Assembly: GCA_944327625.1 (NCBI GenBank)
Contig: CALVHL010000017.1
Span: 1 to 38,345, forward strand
DNA length: 38,345 nucleotides
Reading direction: 5' to 3'
Origin: an uncultured Clostridia bacterium
GTDB taxonomy: Bacteria > Bacillota > Clostridia > Christensenellales > Borkfalkiaceae
A model generated the notes under the pieces. The model was given only the letters and a program-made list of their open reading frames with translations. It did no database searches and was not told where the DNA came from. Both the position numbers and the translations under genes were made by a program. Of this stretch, positions 1 to 7,730 are shown piece after piece; the stretch's first letter is position 1; each line of letters starts with the position of its first letter.

Positions 1-21
1 CGCCGTTCATTATTTAAGAAG

Positions 22-325
22 TTTCGTAAATTTGTTTTCTGGTGACGAAAACAAATTTGACGAGTTTGGGAGGCGCTTTCTCACAAGGCGCAATGGCAAC
101 GCCTTGCTCGGTCACCGTCCGACACGACCTGATGTGTCGGACTTTTCTCGGTCGGCAAAATGTGCCAAGCCGAGGCACATTTTGGGAAGTCCGCCCTCGT
201 CTCCCTGCCCTCAATAATAAGGGCTCTCATATTATTGAATTGAGGGCATTCCCTCCGCCGAGGTGCAGGTATGCACAAATGCGGTGCGCTGGCGCAAGGA
301 AACCTTGCTTGCGCCGTTAATTATC
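22..325 (+). repeat. Multi-hairpin repeat, copy A (expanded)
   Basis: This begins with the family signature TTTCGTAAATTTG and ends with GCTTGCGCCGTTAATTAT. Hairpin 1 has a perfect 12-bp stem (28-39 with 47-58) around the loop TGGTGAC. Three extra hairpins not seen in other copies follow: 84-90/100-106, 117-125/134-142 (9 bp perfect) and 157-166/174-183 (10 bp perfect). Next come the family hairpin 3 (206-215/239-248, loop containing GCTCTC), hairpin 4 (GTGCA-GGTA-TGCAC, 263-276, followed by cAAATG) and hairpin 5 (291-298/308-315). It is about 110 bp longer than the usual unit. Bases 1-12 look like the tail of a preceding copy and 349-381 like another tail remnant, so the window probably starts inside a small array. 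No credible coding frame is present. Confidence 0.85.
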
Positions 326-381
326 TGGAAGCAGGTTGGCTGTTAATCTTGCTTGCGCTCGTAAATTATTTGGGAAGCAAG

Positions 382-660
382 CGAAAAACCTTCTTTTGTG
401 CGGGAACGCAGCAGATATAATGCGGCGGGAGAGATAAAATCATAAATATAGCGGGCGCGGCGGAAAACTTCCGCCGCGCCCGTTGTGCGTTGCTCTTTTC
501 GCGGGATAGTGCATGGGCTAAAAGTACGGCAGAATAGTGCAAGATAAGACTTACCCCGATAGAGGTATAGCGCGCGGCGGGGATATGCGAAATAATGCGG
601 GGCAAAATCATACCCGATAGCGGGTTTGCGCGGGTAAATATTGCAATACGGCAAATAGTT
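382..660. other. Gene-free stretch with GC-rich hairpin
   Basis: I see no supported gene here: the open frames lack a ribosome binding site and run through hairpins. A strong hairpin lies at 452-465/469-482 (14-bp stem, loop AAC). Its core, GGCGCGGCGGAA with TTCCGCCGCGCC, recurs at 2361-2387, so it is a dispersed hairpin. It could be a terminator for an upstream gene outside the window, but there is no clean T-tract directly after it. Confidence 0.5.
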
Positions 661-698
661 CGGGGGCAAATCTTACAAAATTGTAAGATTTGCCCCCG
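661..698. terminator. 38-bp near-perfect palindrome
   Basis: An 18-bp perfect stem (661-678 with 681-698) is closed by a two-base centre. A short TTGATTTT follows on the plus strand. It may act as a bidirectional terminator or insulator just upstream of the promoter at 699-727. The function is inferred; the palindrome is seen directly. Confidence 0.6.
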
Positions 699-727
699 TT
701 GATTTTAAGCCGCCGCAGTGTTATAAT
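699..727 (+). promoter_or_regulatory. Sigma-A promoter of the lipoprotein cassette
   Basis: The -35 box TTGATT (699-704) and -10 box TATAAT (722-727) are separated by 17 bp. A small hairpin in the leader (AAGCCGA/TCGGCTT, about 735-755) precedes the ribosome binding site of the first lipoprotein gene. Confidence 0.8.
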
Positions 728-810
728 GGGTAAAAGCCGATAAATTTCGGCTTAAACTGTAACATTTGCCGTGCAAATTCCTACAATATGTGCAGAGGAG
801 GGCAATATAT

Positions 811-1179
811 ATGAAGAAATTATCAAAGATATTCGCGTGCCTTGTCGCGTCTTTCTGTCTTTTATCGCTTGTGGCTTGCGCCAAGCGCGACAGGTACATA
901 AATACCGAGCATACCGTCGGCACGTTTTCGGGCTATGTAGTTTGTCTTGAAAAGGTGCCGTTCGACGGCGAGGTCAATGGCGCAATAGTCGAATACGAGG
1001 TCGGCGGCGTCTACATAGCCAGCCTGCCCGATCCGTCGTGGGAGTACGTCGTCAGCGAGAGCGAGGACGAGCGCGTATATCTTACCGGGGCATACGATAT
1101 CGGCATAATTTCCCGTGCCGACCTGCTCGCAATAGCAGCGGCTGAGGCGGAGTACTATTCCGCGCAGCGCATAGAGTAA
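811..1179 (+). CDS. Small lipoprotein of unknown function
   Basis: The product is 122 residues. It starts with a lipoprotein signal peptide: a Lys-rich n-region, a hydrophobic core and the lipobox LVAC, with the lipidated Cys near residue 23. The mature part is acidic and contains no domain I recognise. It should be anchored on the outer face of the cytoplasmic membrane. The ATG at 811 is preferred over an upstream in-frame ATG at 766 because GAGGAGG lies about 9 bases before it and the signal peptide starts exactly there. It is the first gene of a three-gene cassette served by the promoter at 699-727, and a similar short lipoprotein follows. Confidence 0.8.
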   Translation: MKKLSKIFACLVASFCLLSLVACAKRDRYINTEHTVGTFSGYVVCLEKVPFDGEVNGAIVEYEVGGVYIASLPDPSWEYVVSESEDERVYLTGAYDIGIISRADLLAIAAAEAEYYSAQRIE

Positions 1180-1240
1180 AATGTCAACACGCGAGGACAG
1201 GTATTCTCGCGGGCGGCTTGAATATTGAAAGAGGGGGAAT

Positions 1241-1807
1241 ATGAAACGCACGATAATGACGGCGATAATGTGCATAGCCGCACTTGCGGCATTGTTTGCG
1301 GGGTGCGGGAAAAAGGTGCTCGACCGTCCGCCCGAACTTACAGGCTGCGCGGAGCAGGTCAGGTCGCTCGAATTCTGGGTGGGCGAAAAGGTCGGAGAAG
1401 GCGAGCTCGACGGGCTTACGCTCATCGTCGGAATGTTCGGCGGCTACGAGTATTTCGGAAGCGGCTATTGCGATAAAGAACTGTTCGATCCCGCCGAGGA
1501 CGAATACCCTCAATATTATGTCGCCTACACGCTGACGGCATATCCCGACTATTCCTCGGGCGACAGCGACACGGTGACGAGCATAGAAATCTGCGATCCC
1601 GCCGTGACCGTCTACGGCATAACCTGCCATAGCTCTGTCGAAGAATTTACGGCGGCATTTACCGCCGTCGGCTGTCAGGTCGAGGCGAGCGGGACGGGCG
1701 CGGTTGCGACCTACGGCAAGACGACGGTCAGTCTGACTGCCGTCGAGGGCGCAAGGTCATTGAGAATTTCCGTCGAAGTCACCAACAATACGGGCATGAT
1801 TTTTTAA
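1241..1807 (+). CDS. Lipoprotein of unknown function
   Basis: The product is 188 residues, with a signal peptide ending in the lipobox LFAGC (Cys near residue 22) and an acidic mature part rich in Tyr, Thr and Val. This suggests a beta-rich extracytoplasmic domain, but I recognise no family. The start is supported by a GAGGGGG ribosome binding site about 6 bases upstream. It lies 61 bp after the first lipoprotein gene and 30 bp before the membrane protein gene, so the three are probably cotranscribed. Confidence 0.78.
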   Translation: MKRTIMTAIMCIAALAALFAGCGKKVLDRPPELTGCAEQVRSLEFWVGEKVGEGELDGLTLIVGMFGGYEYFGSGYCDKELFDPAEDEYPQYYVAYTLTAYPDYSSGDSDTVTSIEICDPAVTVYGITCHSSVEEFTAAFTAVGCQVEASGTGAVATYGKTTVSLTAVEGARSLRISVEVTNNTGMIF

Positions 1808-1837
1808 GCGGCGGCGCGTACGAAGGGAGTGCGACAG

Positions 1838-2299
1838 ATGGGCAAAAAGTTCGGCGATTTTATTGAAAGAAATAAGAGGGCATTGATAATAATTGCAGGA
1901 ATATTGGTCGCGCTCGGCTTTGTCGTGGCGGTGCTCTATACCTATTGCGAGGGCGCGGCGGCTGCTTCGGGCTTAATTTTCGGTCTGATATTTCTCTCAG
2001 CGGGCGCGATAATCTTCACCGTGCTCGGCATAAGGGCGGAAAGGCTGGAAAAGTCGCAAAAAATTGCCCGCCGCGACGGGAAAGAGGGCGGCAGACCGCC
2101 GAGGAGAAAGCCCGATAAAGCCGATAAGGTTATTCTCGCGGTCATGATAGCAAGCGGCGTTCTGTGCATTGCAGGCATTCTGCTCATTCTGTGCGATATT
2201 GTCGCCGTGCGCATTGCGGGCATAGTGCTCTCTGGCCTTTTCGGGCTGATAATGATAGTCTGCGTGTTGCTCATCAGGTTTTTTGTAAGTCTCGAATGA
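1838..2299 (+). CDS. Four-helix membrane protein of unknown function
   Basis: The product is 153 residues. Two hydrophobic hairpins (about residues 17-35 and 43-63, then 101-121 and 126-148) flank a basic hydrophilic linker rich in Arg and Lys (about 68-98), which by the positive-inside rule should be cytoplasmic. The ATG at 1838 is chosen over a GTG at 1829 because the GAAGGGAG ribosome binding site lies 9 bases before the ATG and abuts the GTG. It is the last gene of the cassette with the two lipoproteins. I recognise no domain. Confidence 0.75.
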   Translation: MGKKFGDFIERNKRALIIIAGILVALGFVVAVLYTYCEGAAAASGLIFGLIFLSAGAIIFTVLGIRAERLEKSQKIARRDGKEGGRPPRRKPDKADKVILAVMIASGVLCIAGILLILCDIVAVRIAGIVLSGLFGLIMIVCVLLIRFFVSLE

Positions 2300-2965
2300 C
2301 ATTATGACCGTGCGATCGGCGGTTCAGCCTTATGAATGTTGTCTGAAATATGCTATAATTGGCGCGGCGGAAAAATTCCGCCGCGCCTCGCTATGTTTTG
2401 TCTGTTTCGTACTGCGTTTATGCCTCGTTTGCGTCCTCGGCCGACAGATTGACCGCCGCTGCTTGCGCCGACATTTTGCGGGAGGACGCTCAATTGCTCC
2501 GCGTATTGCCGCGGGGAATGAGCCCGCGCAAGGGGTGAAAAGTTGCTACCGAAAGGGGCGATTTTATCTATAAAACGCCCCTTTCGGGCGGTGCGCCCGC
2601 CGCGACGGAGCGCGGCGGGCAATGTTATATGCGACTGTCAGTAAAGACTAAATGTAATTTAGCAACAAAATATTTTGTTGTATTTGTTCAAAAAGGCTGT
2701 TATATCACATTTTGATTTAGGTATAAGAAAAAATAATACATACTTTTCGGGGAAATTATGGTTGCAAATTCGCCCCGAAAGCGGGCGGAGGCGGGGTATA
2801 AAATGCGGCGGCAAGGTCAATATCTTGTGGTGAAAATGTAAGCGGGGCACAACTTTTTAAAAAATCTGAAAAGTCCTTTCATCCGCGCGCGAAAAACGGG
2901 GCGAAATTGGGCGAATTTGCGGCAATTGCGGGCATTTTTGCGCAAAAATTGCCCGTTTCAAAGAG
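2300..2965. other. Gene-free stretch with several strong hairpins
   Basis: No supported gene is seen between the lipoprotein cassette and the S10 promoter. It holds a hairpin at 2361-2372/2376-2387 (same core as at 452-482), which may end the upstream operon. A nearly perfect 16-bp inverted repeat lies at about 2546-2583 (arms GAAAGGGGCG and CGCCCCTTTC). A 10-bp GC stem follows at about 2597-2622. An 18-bp perfect palindrome lies at 2663-2680, and an inverted repeat at about 2925-2956 sits immediately before the -35 box of the S10 promoter. The open frames here lack ribosome binding sites. Confidence 0.6.
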
Positions 2966-2994
2966 TTGACAAACTTCCCGCGGCATAATATAAT
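2966..2994 (+). promoter_or_regulatory. Consensus sigma-A promoter of the S10 operon
   Basis: A perfect -35 box TTGACA (2966-2971) and a perfect -10 box TATAAT (2989-2994) are separated by 17 bp. Transcription should begin near 3001, leaving a leader of about 250 bases before rpsJ. This is one of the strongest promoters in the window, as expected for the ribosomal protein supercluster. Confidence 0.92.
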
Positions 2995-3000
2995 AGTCGA

Positions 3001-3249
3001 GCGTTCTGAAAAAAAGTGCGTATGGGATGAAGCGTAAAGTTACTTCAAATTCCCGCTTTTAAGCCGCGGGGAAAGATAATTTACGCCGACAACTGTAGGG
3101 ACAAAGATCCCTGCGACTAACCGTGGCTTACATTTTTGACGCCGAGGTTTCGGTGTTTTTTAATGCCCAAGTCGCGATACGCACGGTTAAGTTGATTACA
3201 CAGAAAACGCATATTAAATAATTTGGTTAGTATAAAAAGGAGAAAAACC
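3001..3249 (+). promoter_or_regulatory. Structured S10 leader with attenuator-like terminator
   Basis: A terminator-like hairpin (ACGCCGA 3139-3145 with TCGGTGT 3150-3156) is followed by TTTTTT. Two other pairings compete or cross around it: AACCGTG (3119-3125) with CACGGTT (3182-3188), and GCGACT (3113-3118) with AGTCGC (3170-3175). Upstream, the loop GCGTAAA (3032-3038) of a GGGATGAAG/CTTCA hairpin can pair with TTTACGC (3080-3086), a possible pseudoknot. Another hairpin is GTAGGGA/TCCCTGC near 3095-3114. Together these suggest an attenuation leader controlling the whole operon, perhaps through a ribosomal protein. I do not recognise a named riboswitch or r-protein leader class. Confidence 0.55.
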
Positions 3250-3549
3250 ATGGCAGGACAGAAAATCAGAATCAAACTTGCAGCTTACGACCACGAACTC
3301 GTCGACCTTGCGGCATCCCGCATCGTAGAAACCATGAAAAAGAGCGGCGCCAAGATTTCGGGCCCCATACCCCTTCCCACTGAAAGAGAGATAGTTACCA
3401 TCCTTCGTTGCCCTCACAAGTACAAGGATTCGAGAGAGCAGTTCGAGCAGAGAACGTATAAGAGAATTATCGATATCTACACCCCCAACGCTAAGCTTTT
3501 AGACACCGTTCACCTTCCCGCAGGCGTAGATATCAAAATTAAGCTCTAA
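3250..3549 (+). CDS. rpsJ: 30S ribosomal protein S10
   Basis: S10 is part of the 30S head and also takes part in transcription antitermination with NusB. The product is 99 residues, normal for the family, with the characteristic segments GPIPLPTE and [18 protein letters not shown]. The ATG at 3250 has AAAAAGGAG 7 bases upstream; an in-frame start at 3223 would add nine non-conserved residues. It is the first gene of the S10-spc-alpha supercluster, directly behind the structured leader. It is separated from rplC by an unusual 355-bp gap holding a multi-hairpin repeat. Confidence 0.98.
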   Translation: MAGQKIRIKLAAYDHELVDLAASRIVETMKKSGAKISGPIPLPTEREIVTILRCPHKYKDSREQFEQRTYKRIIDIYTPNAKLLDTVHLPAGVDIKIKL

Positions 3550-3552
3550 ATT

Positions 3553-3733
3553 TTTCGTAATTTTGTCGCTTGGTGACAGCGACAAAATTGACGAGGCCTG
3601 AGCGGCTCTGCCGCTCTTGCCGCGACCTTCCGGGGCTCTCGATTATGAGAAGTCGCGGCAATTCACACTGCTGAGATTGCGGTAGCAACAAATGTAGTGC
3701 GCTGGCGCAGGGAAACCCTGCTTGCGCCGTAGA
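3553..3733 (+). repeat. Multi-hairpin repeat, copy B (rpsJ-rplC gap)
   Basis: Hairpin 1 is AATTTTGTCGCT (3559-3570) with its exact complement at 3578-3589 around the loop TGGTGAC. The stem differs from copies A and D but stays perfectly paired. Hairpin 2 is GAGCGG/CCGCTC (3600-3605/3611-3616). Hairpin 3 is a 9-bp stem (3618-3626/3652-3660) with a loop containing GCTCTCGATTATGAGAA. Hairpin 4 is TTGC-GGTA-GCAA (3677-3688) followed by cAAATG. Hairpin 5 is around 3704-3728. Being downstream of rpsJ on the plus strand, it should be transcribed within the operon mRNA. Confidence 0.85.
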
Positions 3734-3748
3734 TTTATTTTAGAATAT

Positions 3749-3790
3749 TCGTCAAATTTGCTTTTCGTCACCAAGCGACAAAATTTACGA
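3749..3790 (-). repeat. Reverse-oriented chimeric hairpin-1 fragment
   Basis: On the minus strand this reads as hairpin 1 of the repeat family with the same TGGTGAC loop (plus strand GTCACCA, 3767-3773), but its two arms do not match fully. One arm (3774-3786) resembles the copy B stem and the other (3754-3766) resembles the copy A/D stem. Only the outer AAATTT and TCGT/ACGA parts pair. It lies between copy B and rplC. Confidence 0.7.
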
Positions 3791-3904
3791 GAAAGACGTG
3801 TTTATTTCGATAACCAACGGACTTATGCCGACGCTTCAAAAAAGCGGCGCTACGTAAGACGAGTTATCTCAGAATAATAAAAATTTATCGGAGGAACTTT
3901 ATCA

Positions 3905-4534
3905 ATGAATAAAGCAATCATCTGCCGTAAAGAGGGAATGACTCAGGTGTTTACGGCGGAAGGGAAAGTAATTCCCGTAACGGTACTGCAGGCAGGTCCC
4001 TGCCCCGTAGTTCAGATCAAAACTGTTGAAAAGGACGGCTATGCCGCATTGAAGCTCGGTTTTGACGAAACGACGGAAAAGGCGCTCACCAAGCCCGAAC
4101 TCGGACAGTTCAAGAAAGCCGGCGTAAAGCCCTGCAAGGTATTGAAGGAATTCCGCCTTGCCGACCTCAGCGCATATCAGGTAGGCGGCGAAGTAAAGGC
4201 AGACATCTTCGCGGCAGGCGACAGAGTGGACGCACACGGCGTCAGCAAGGGCCACGGCTATTCGGGCGTCATCAAGAAGTGGAATCAGCACCGTCTCAAG
4301 GAAACCCACGGCGTAGGCCCCGTACACAGGGAACCCGGTTCCATGGGCGCAAACAGCTCCCCTTCAAGAGTATTCAAGAACAAGCACTTAGCAGGACAGT
4401 TCGGCTGCGACAACGTAACCGTTCAGAACCTGGAGATCGTCAGAGTGGACGCAGAGAGAAACTGCATCCTTGTAAAGGGCTCTGTTCCCGGACCTGACGG
4501 AAGCATCGTTACCATTAACGATACCGTTAAATAA
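3905..4534 (+). CDS. rplC: 50S ribosomal protein L3
   Basis: L3 is an early 23S rRNA-binding protein whose extension reaches the peptidyl transferase centre. The product is 209 residues, normal length. The conserved segment around residues 138-165 (HREPGSMGANSSPSRVFKNK) is present, as is the KGHGYSGVIKKW stretch. GGAGG lies about 9 bases before the ATG. It follows the repeat-containing gap after rpsJ and is 14 bp upstream of rplD. Confidence 0.98.
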   Translation: MNKAIICRKEGMTQVFTAEGKVIPVTVLQAGPCPVVQIKTVEKDGYAALKLGFDETTEKALTKPELGQFKKAGVKPCKVLKEFRLADLSAYQVGGEVKADIFAAGDRVDAHGVSKGHGYSGVIKKWNQHRLKETHGVGPVHREPGSMGANSSPSRVFKNKHLAGQFGCDNVTVQNLEIVRVDAERNCILVKGSVPGPDGSIVTINDTVK

Positions 4535-4548
4535 GGAGGACGAAGTAA

Positions 4549-5175
4549 ATGCCCAGCATTAAGGTATACAAGATGGACGGCAGCGAGGCCGGCACCATTA
4601 AGCTCAGCGACAAGGTATTCGGCGCAGAGTACAGAGAAGAACTTATCCACCAGGCAGTAGTCACGAGGCTTGCTAACGAAAGACAGGGCACGAAATCGAC
4701 GCTCACCCGTACGGAAGTACGCGGCGGCGGCAGAAAGCCCTGGAGACAGAAGGGCACGGGCAATGCTCGTCAGGGCTCTATAAGGGCGCCCCAGTGGATC
4801 AAGGGCGGCGTAGTATTCGCACCCAAGAGCCGCGACTTCTCCAAGAGCATGAACAAGAAGGCAAAGGTTGCCGCACTCATCTCCGCACTTTCCAAGAAGG
4901 TTGCAGACGGCGAAGTTGTCGTCATCGACAAGCTCGAAGTCAAGGAAGGCAAGACCAGGGAGATGGCAGCGTTCCAGAAGGCACTCGGCCTTGAAAAGTC
5001 GACGATTGTCTACATGGACAACGCAGACGAGAAGGTCATCCTTGCGGCAAGAAATCTCGAAAAACTGGCGACGCTCCCCGTTGAACAGCTGTCTGTCTAC
5101 GAAGTAGTCGCAAACGCAAAGGTAGTTCTCACAAAGGCTGCCGTCAAGAAAATAGAGGAGGCTTACGGAGAATAA
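4549..5175 (+). CDS. rplD: 50S ribosomal protein L4
   Basis: L4 binds 23S rRNA and lines the peptide exit tunnel through its basic loop. The product is 208 residues. The tunnel-loop signature [20 protein letters not shown] is seen at about residues 64-83. In enterobacteria L4 also represses its own operon, but there is no direct evidence for that here. The stop overlaps the rplW start by one base (TAATG), indicating translational coupling. Confidence 0.98.
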   Translation: MPSIKVYKMDGSEAGTIKLSDKVFGAEYREELIHQAVVTRLANERQGTKSTLTRTEVRGGGRKPWRQKGTGNARQGSIRAPQWIKGGVVFAPKSRDFSKSMNKKAKVAALISALSKKVADGEVVVIDKLEVKEGKTREMAAFQKALGLEKSTIVYMDNADEKVILAARNLEKLATLPVEQLSVYEVVANAKVVLTKAAVKKIEEAYGE

Positions 5176-5504
5176 TGTTAGCGCATGACATCATTATAAG
5201 ACCACTTCTCACAGAAAAGGGTTACGACGGAATTCAGCCCGCAGCAAAGGGCGAAAAGACCGACAGGAAGGAATACGGCAAGAAGTATTCGTTCATAGTT
5301 GCAAAGTCGGCAAACAAGACGACTATTAAGCTCGCCGTTGAAGAAGTTTTCGGCGTCAAGGTTGAAAGCGTACACACCGTAAACTGCAAGGGTAAGCTCA
5401 AGAGAATGGGCAGGAGCGAGGGCTACACCCCCGACTACAAGAAGGCAATCGTACAGCTCACGGCTGATTCCAAGACGATTGAATTCTTCGATTCGCTGTC
5501 TTAA
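5175..5504 (+). CDS. rplW: 50S ribosomal protein L23
   Basis: L23 sits at the tunnel exit and is a docking site for trigger factor and SRP. The product is 109 residues, slightly longer than typical because of a lysine-rich insertion of about a dozen residues after LLTEKGYD (about residues 18-32). The core [20 protein letters not shown] and [10 protein letters not shown] are typical. It starts on the last base of the rplD stop codon. Confidence 0.96.
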   Translation: MLAHDIIIRPLLTEKGYDGIQPAAKGEKTDRKEYGKKYSFIVAKSANKTTIKLAVEEVFGVKVESVHTVNCKGKLKRMGRSEGYTPDYKKAIVQLTADSKTIEFFDSLS

Positions 5505-5520
5505 TTGAGGAGGAAAGAAA

Positions 5521-6348
5521 ATGGCAATCAAGAGATATAAACCGACTTCCCCTTCCCGCCGTTTCATGACCGTTCTCGCAAACGAGGCGCTCACCGGCGA
5601 TAAGCCCGAAAGAAGCCTTCTTTGCGACAAGAGAAAGACGGGCGGCAGAAATAATCAGGGTAAGATAACCGTTCGTCACATCGGCGGCGGCAACAGAATC
5701 AAATACAGAGTAATCGACTTCAAGAGGAACAAGGACGGAATACCCGCAAAAGTAACCTCCATCCAGTATGATCCCAACAGGTCGGCAAACATCGCGCTTT
5801 TAGTCTATGCAGACGGCGAAAAGAAGTACATTCTCGCGCCCGTCGGCCTCAAAGTAGGCGACAGCGTACTGTCGGGTTCGACGGCAGACATCAAGGCGGG
5901 CAACGCCCTCCAGCTTGCTGACATCCCCGTAGGTACGGTCGTACACGCAATCGAGCTTCAGCCCGGCAGGGGCGCTCAGATAGCGAGGGCGGCAGGCATT
6001 TCGGCGCAGATAATGGCAAAGGAAGGCGCTTACGCGACGCTCAAAATGCCTTCGGGCGAAATGAGGCTCGTCTCGGTTAAGTGCAGGGCGACCATCGGTC
6101 AGGTAGGCAATCTCGAACACGAGATAGTTCACCTCGGCAAGGCGGGCAAGACGAGATACCTCGGCACCCGTCCTACGGTAAGAGGTTCGGTCATGAACCC
6201 CAACGACCACCCTCACGGCGGCGGCGAAGGCAAGAGCCCTGTCGGCCATGCAGGTCCTATGACCCCTTGGGGCAAGCCTGCACTCGGCTATAAGACGAGA
6301 AAGAAGAAGAACAACTCTTCTAAGTATATCCTGAAGAGAATTAACTGA
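5521..6348 (+). CDS. rplB: 50S ribosomal protein L2
   Basis: L2 is a primary 23S rRNA binder needed for subunit association and peptidyl transferase activity. The product is 275 residues, the usual length. The C-terminal [20 protein letters not shown] region and the following basic tail are characteristic. A GAGGAGG ribosome binding site lies about 7 bases before the ATG. It sits between rplW and rpsS with short spacers, as in all S10 operons. Confidence 0.98.
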   Translation: MAIKRYKPTSPSRRFMTVLANEALTGDKPERSLLCDKRKTGGRNNQGKITVRHIGGGNRIKYRVIDFKRNKDGIPAKVTSIQYDPNRSANIALLVYADGEKKYILAPVGLKVGDSVLSGSTADIKAGNALQLADIPVGTVVHAIELQPGRGAQIARAAGISAQIMAKEGAYATLKMPSGEMRLVSVKCRATIGQVGNLEHEIVHLGKAGKTRYLGTRPTVRGSVMNPNDHPHGGGEGKSPVGHAGPMTPWGKPALGYKTRKKKNNSSKYILKRIN

Positions 6349-6365
6349 TTGGAGGAATAAGGTAA

Positions 6366-6641
6366 ATGTCAAGAAGCGTTAAGAAAGGGCCTTACGCAGA
6401 AGAAAGGCTTATGTCGAGAATCGAAGCAATGAACGCTGCGGGCGAAAAGAAAGTTGTCAAGACCTGGTCGAGAGCAACCACCATATTCCCCCAGATGGTC
6501 GGACACACAATCGCCGTATACGACGGCAGAAAGCACGTTCCCGTATATATCACAGAAGACATGGTCGGCTGCAAGCTCGGCGAGTTTGCTCCCACCAGGA
6601 CGTTCAAGGGACACGCGGCAAAGACGACTACCAAGAAGTAA
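6366..6641 (+). CDS. rpsS: 30S ribosomal protein S19
   Basis: S19 is a 30S head protein that forms a complex with S13 and contacts the A-site region. The product is 91 residues and begins [10 protein letters not shown], the family hallmark. It contains [20 protein letters not shown] and ends in a basic tail. It is 17 bp after rplB and 14 bp before rplV. Confidence 0.98.
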   Translation: MSRSVKKGPYAEERLMSRIEAMNAAGEKKVVKTWSRATTIFPQMVGHTIAVYDGRKHVPVYITEDMVGCKLGEFAPTRTFKGHAAKTTTKK

Positions 6642-6655
6642 GGAGAGTGTAAGTC

Positions 6656-7045
6656 ATGGCAAGCAATATGAAGAAAAAGACAGAAAAAATTGCCGCAAGC
6701 GCCGACAAGCGTCCTTACGCAACGGCAAAGTACGTCAGGATATCCCCCTATAAGGTGAGGACGGTACTCGCACTCATCAGGGGCAAGAGCGTAACCGAAG
6801 CGTCGGCAATCCTCGCATACTGCAACAAGGGCGGCAGCGAGGAAGTAAGAAAGGTACTTTTATCCGCGGCGGCAAATGCAGAGCACAATAACGGAATGGA
6901 CAGGGAAGACCTCGTCGTAGCGGAGGCATTCGCAAACGGCGGTCCTCATCTCAAGAGAATGCAGCCCGTATCCAAAGGCAGAGGCCACGCAATCTTAAAG
7001 AGAACCAGCCACATCACGGTTATTCTCGACGCGAAGAAGATTTAA
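6656..7045 (+). CDS. rplV: 50S ribosomal protein L22
   Basis: L22 lines the exit tunnel near the macrolide-sensitive constriction. The product is 129 residues, with a Lys-rich N-terminal extension of about 15 residues before the conserved core (ATAKYVRISPYKVR). The C-terminal loop KGRGHAILKRTSHITVIL is typical. GGAGA precedes the ATG. It is in tandem with rpsS and rpsC. Confidence 0.97.
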   Translation: MASNMKKKTEKIAASADKRPYATAKYVRISPYKVRTVLALIRGKSVTEASAILAYCNKGGSEEVRKVLLSAAANAEHNNGMDREDLVVAEAFANGGPHLKRMQPVSKGRGHAILKRTSHITVILDAKKI

Positions 7046-7057
7046 GGAGACAGAAGT

Positions 7058-7729
7058 ATGGGACAGAAAGTTAATCCTCACGGTTTGAGAGTAGGCGTAA
7101 TCGCAGGCTGGGACAGCCAGTGGTATGCCGACAAAAAGGACTTTGGCAAACAGATAAAGGAAGACTACGAAATCCGTAACTTCATCAAGAAGAAGTACTT
7201 TGACGCGGCGATCTCCAAGATCTGCATCGTAAGAGCGGCTAATAAGATAGAAGTTACCATTCATACCGGTCGTCCCGGCGTGCTTATCGGCAAGGCGGGC
7301 GCGGAAATCGACGTCATCAAGAAGGATCTTGCAAAGCTTACGAAGGGCAAGATAATCATCATCAACGTCATCAAGGTAGAAAAGATAGATCAGGACGCAC
7401 AGCTCGTCGCAGAAGCGGTAGCTTCCCAGCTCGAGAAGCGCGTATCTTACAGACGTGCGATCAAGCAGCAGCTTTCCAAGGTTGCGAAGACGGGCGTCAA
7501 GGGCGTCAAGATAGCCGTAAGCGGCCGTCTCGACGGCAGGGAAATCGCAGGCAGCGAAAGCTATCACGACGGTTCCATTCCCCTTCAGACGCTCAGGGCA
7601 AACATCGACTACGGCTTTGCAGAGGCACACACGACGTTCGGCGTGCTGGGCGTTAAGTGCTGGATATACAAGGGCGAAGTTCTGTCGGGCAGCAAGAAGC
7701 TCATCATCTCAGACGGAGGCGAAGAATAA
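7058..7729 (+). CDS. rpsC: 30S ribosomal protein S3
   Basis: S3 is part of the mRNA entry channel and helicase activity of the 30S subunit. The product is 223 residues. It begins [15 protein letters not shown], has the KH-domain segment [14 protein letters not shown] (about residues 72-85), and the C-terminal [13 protein letters not shown]. Only one base separates its stop from the rplP start. Confidence 0.98.
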   Translation: MGQKVNPHGLRVGVIAGWDSQWYADKKDFGKQIKEDYEIRNFIKKKYFDAAISKICIVRAANKIEVTIHTGRPGVLIGKAGAEIDVIKKDLAKLTKGKIIIINVIKVEKIDQDAQLVAEAVASQLEKRVSYRRAIKQQLSKVAKTGVKGVKIAVSGRLDGREIAGSESYHDGSIPLQTLRANIDYGFAEAHTTFGVLGVKCWIYKGEVLSGSKKLIISDGGEE

Positions 7730-7730
7730 T

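Noticed and set aside
343-669. 108-residue open frame on the minus strand
   Set aside because: It has no ribosome binding site, runs through a perfect hairpin and a repeat remnant, and its composition is unlike real genes nearby.
2304-2622. Overlapping 89-residue open frames on both strands
   Set aside because: They lie in a hairpin-rich GC stretch, lack ribosome binding sites and show no recognisable protein features.
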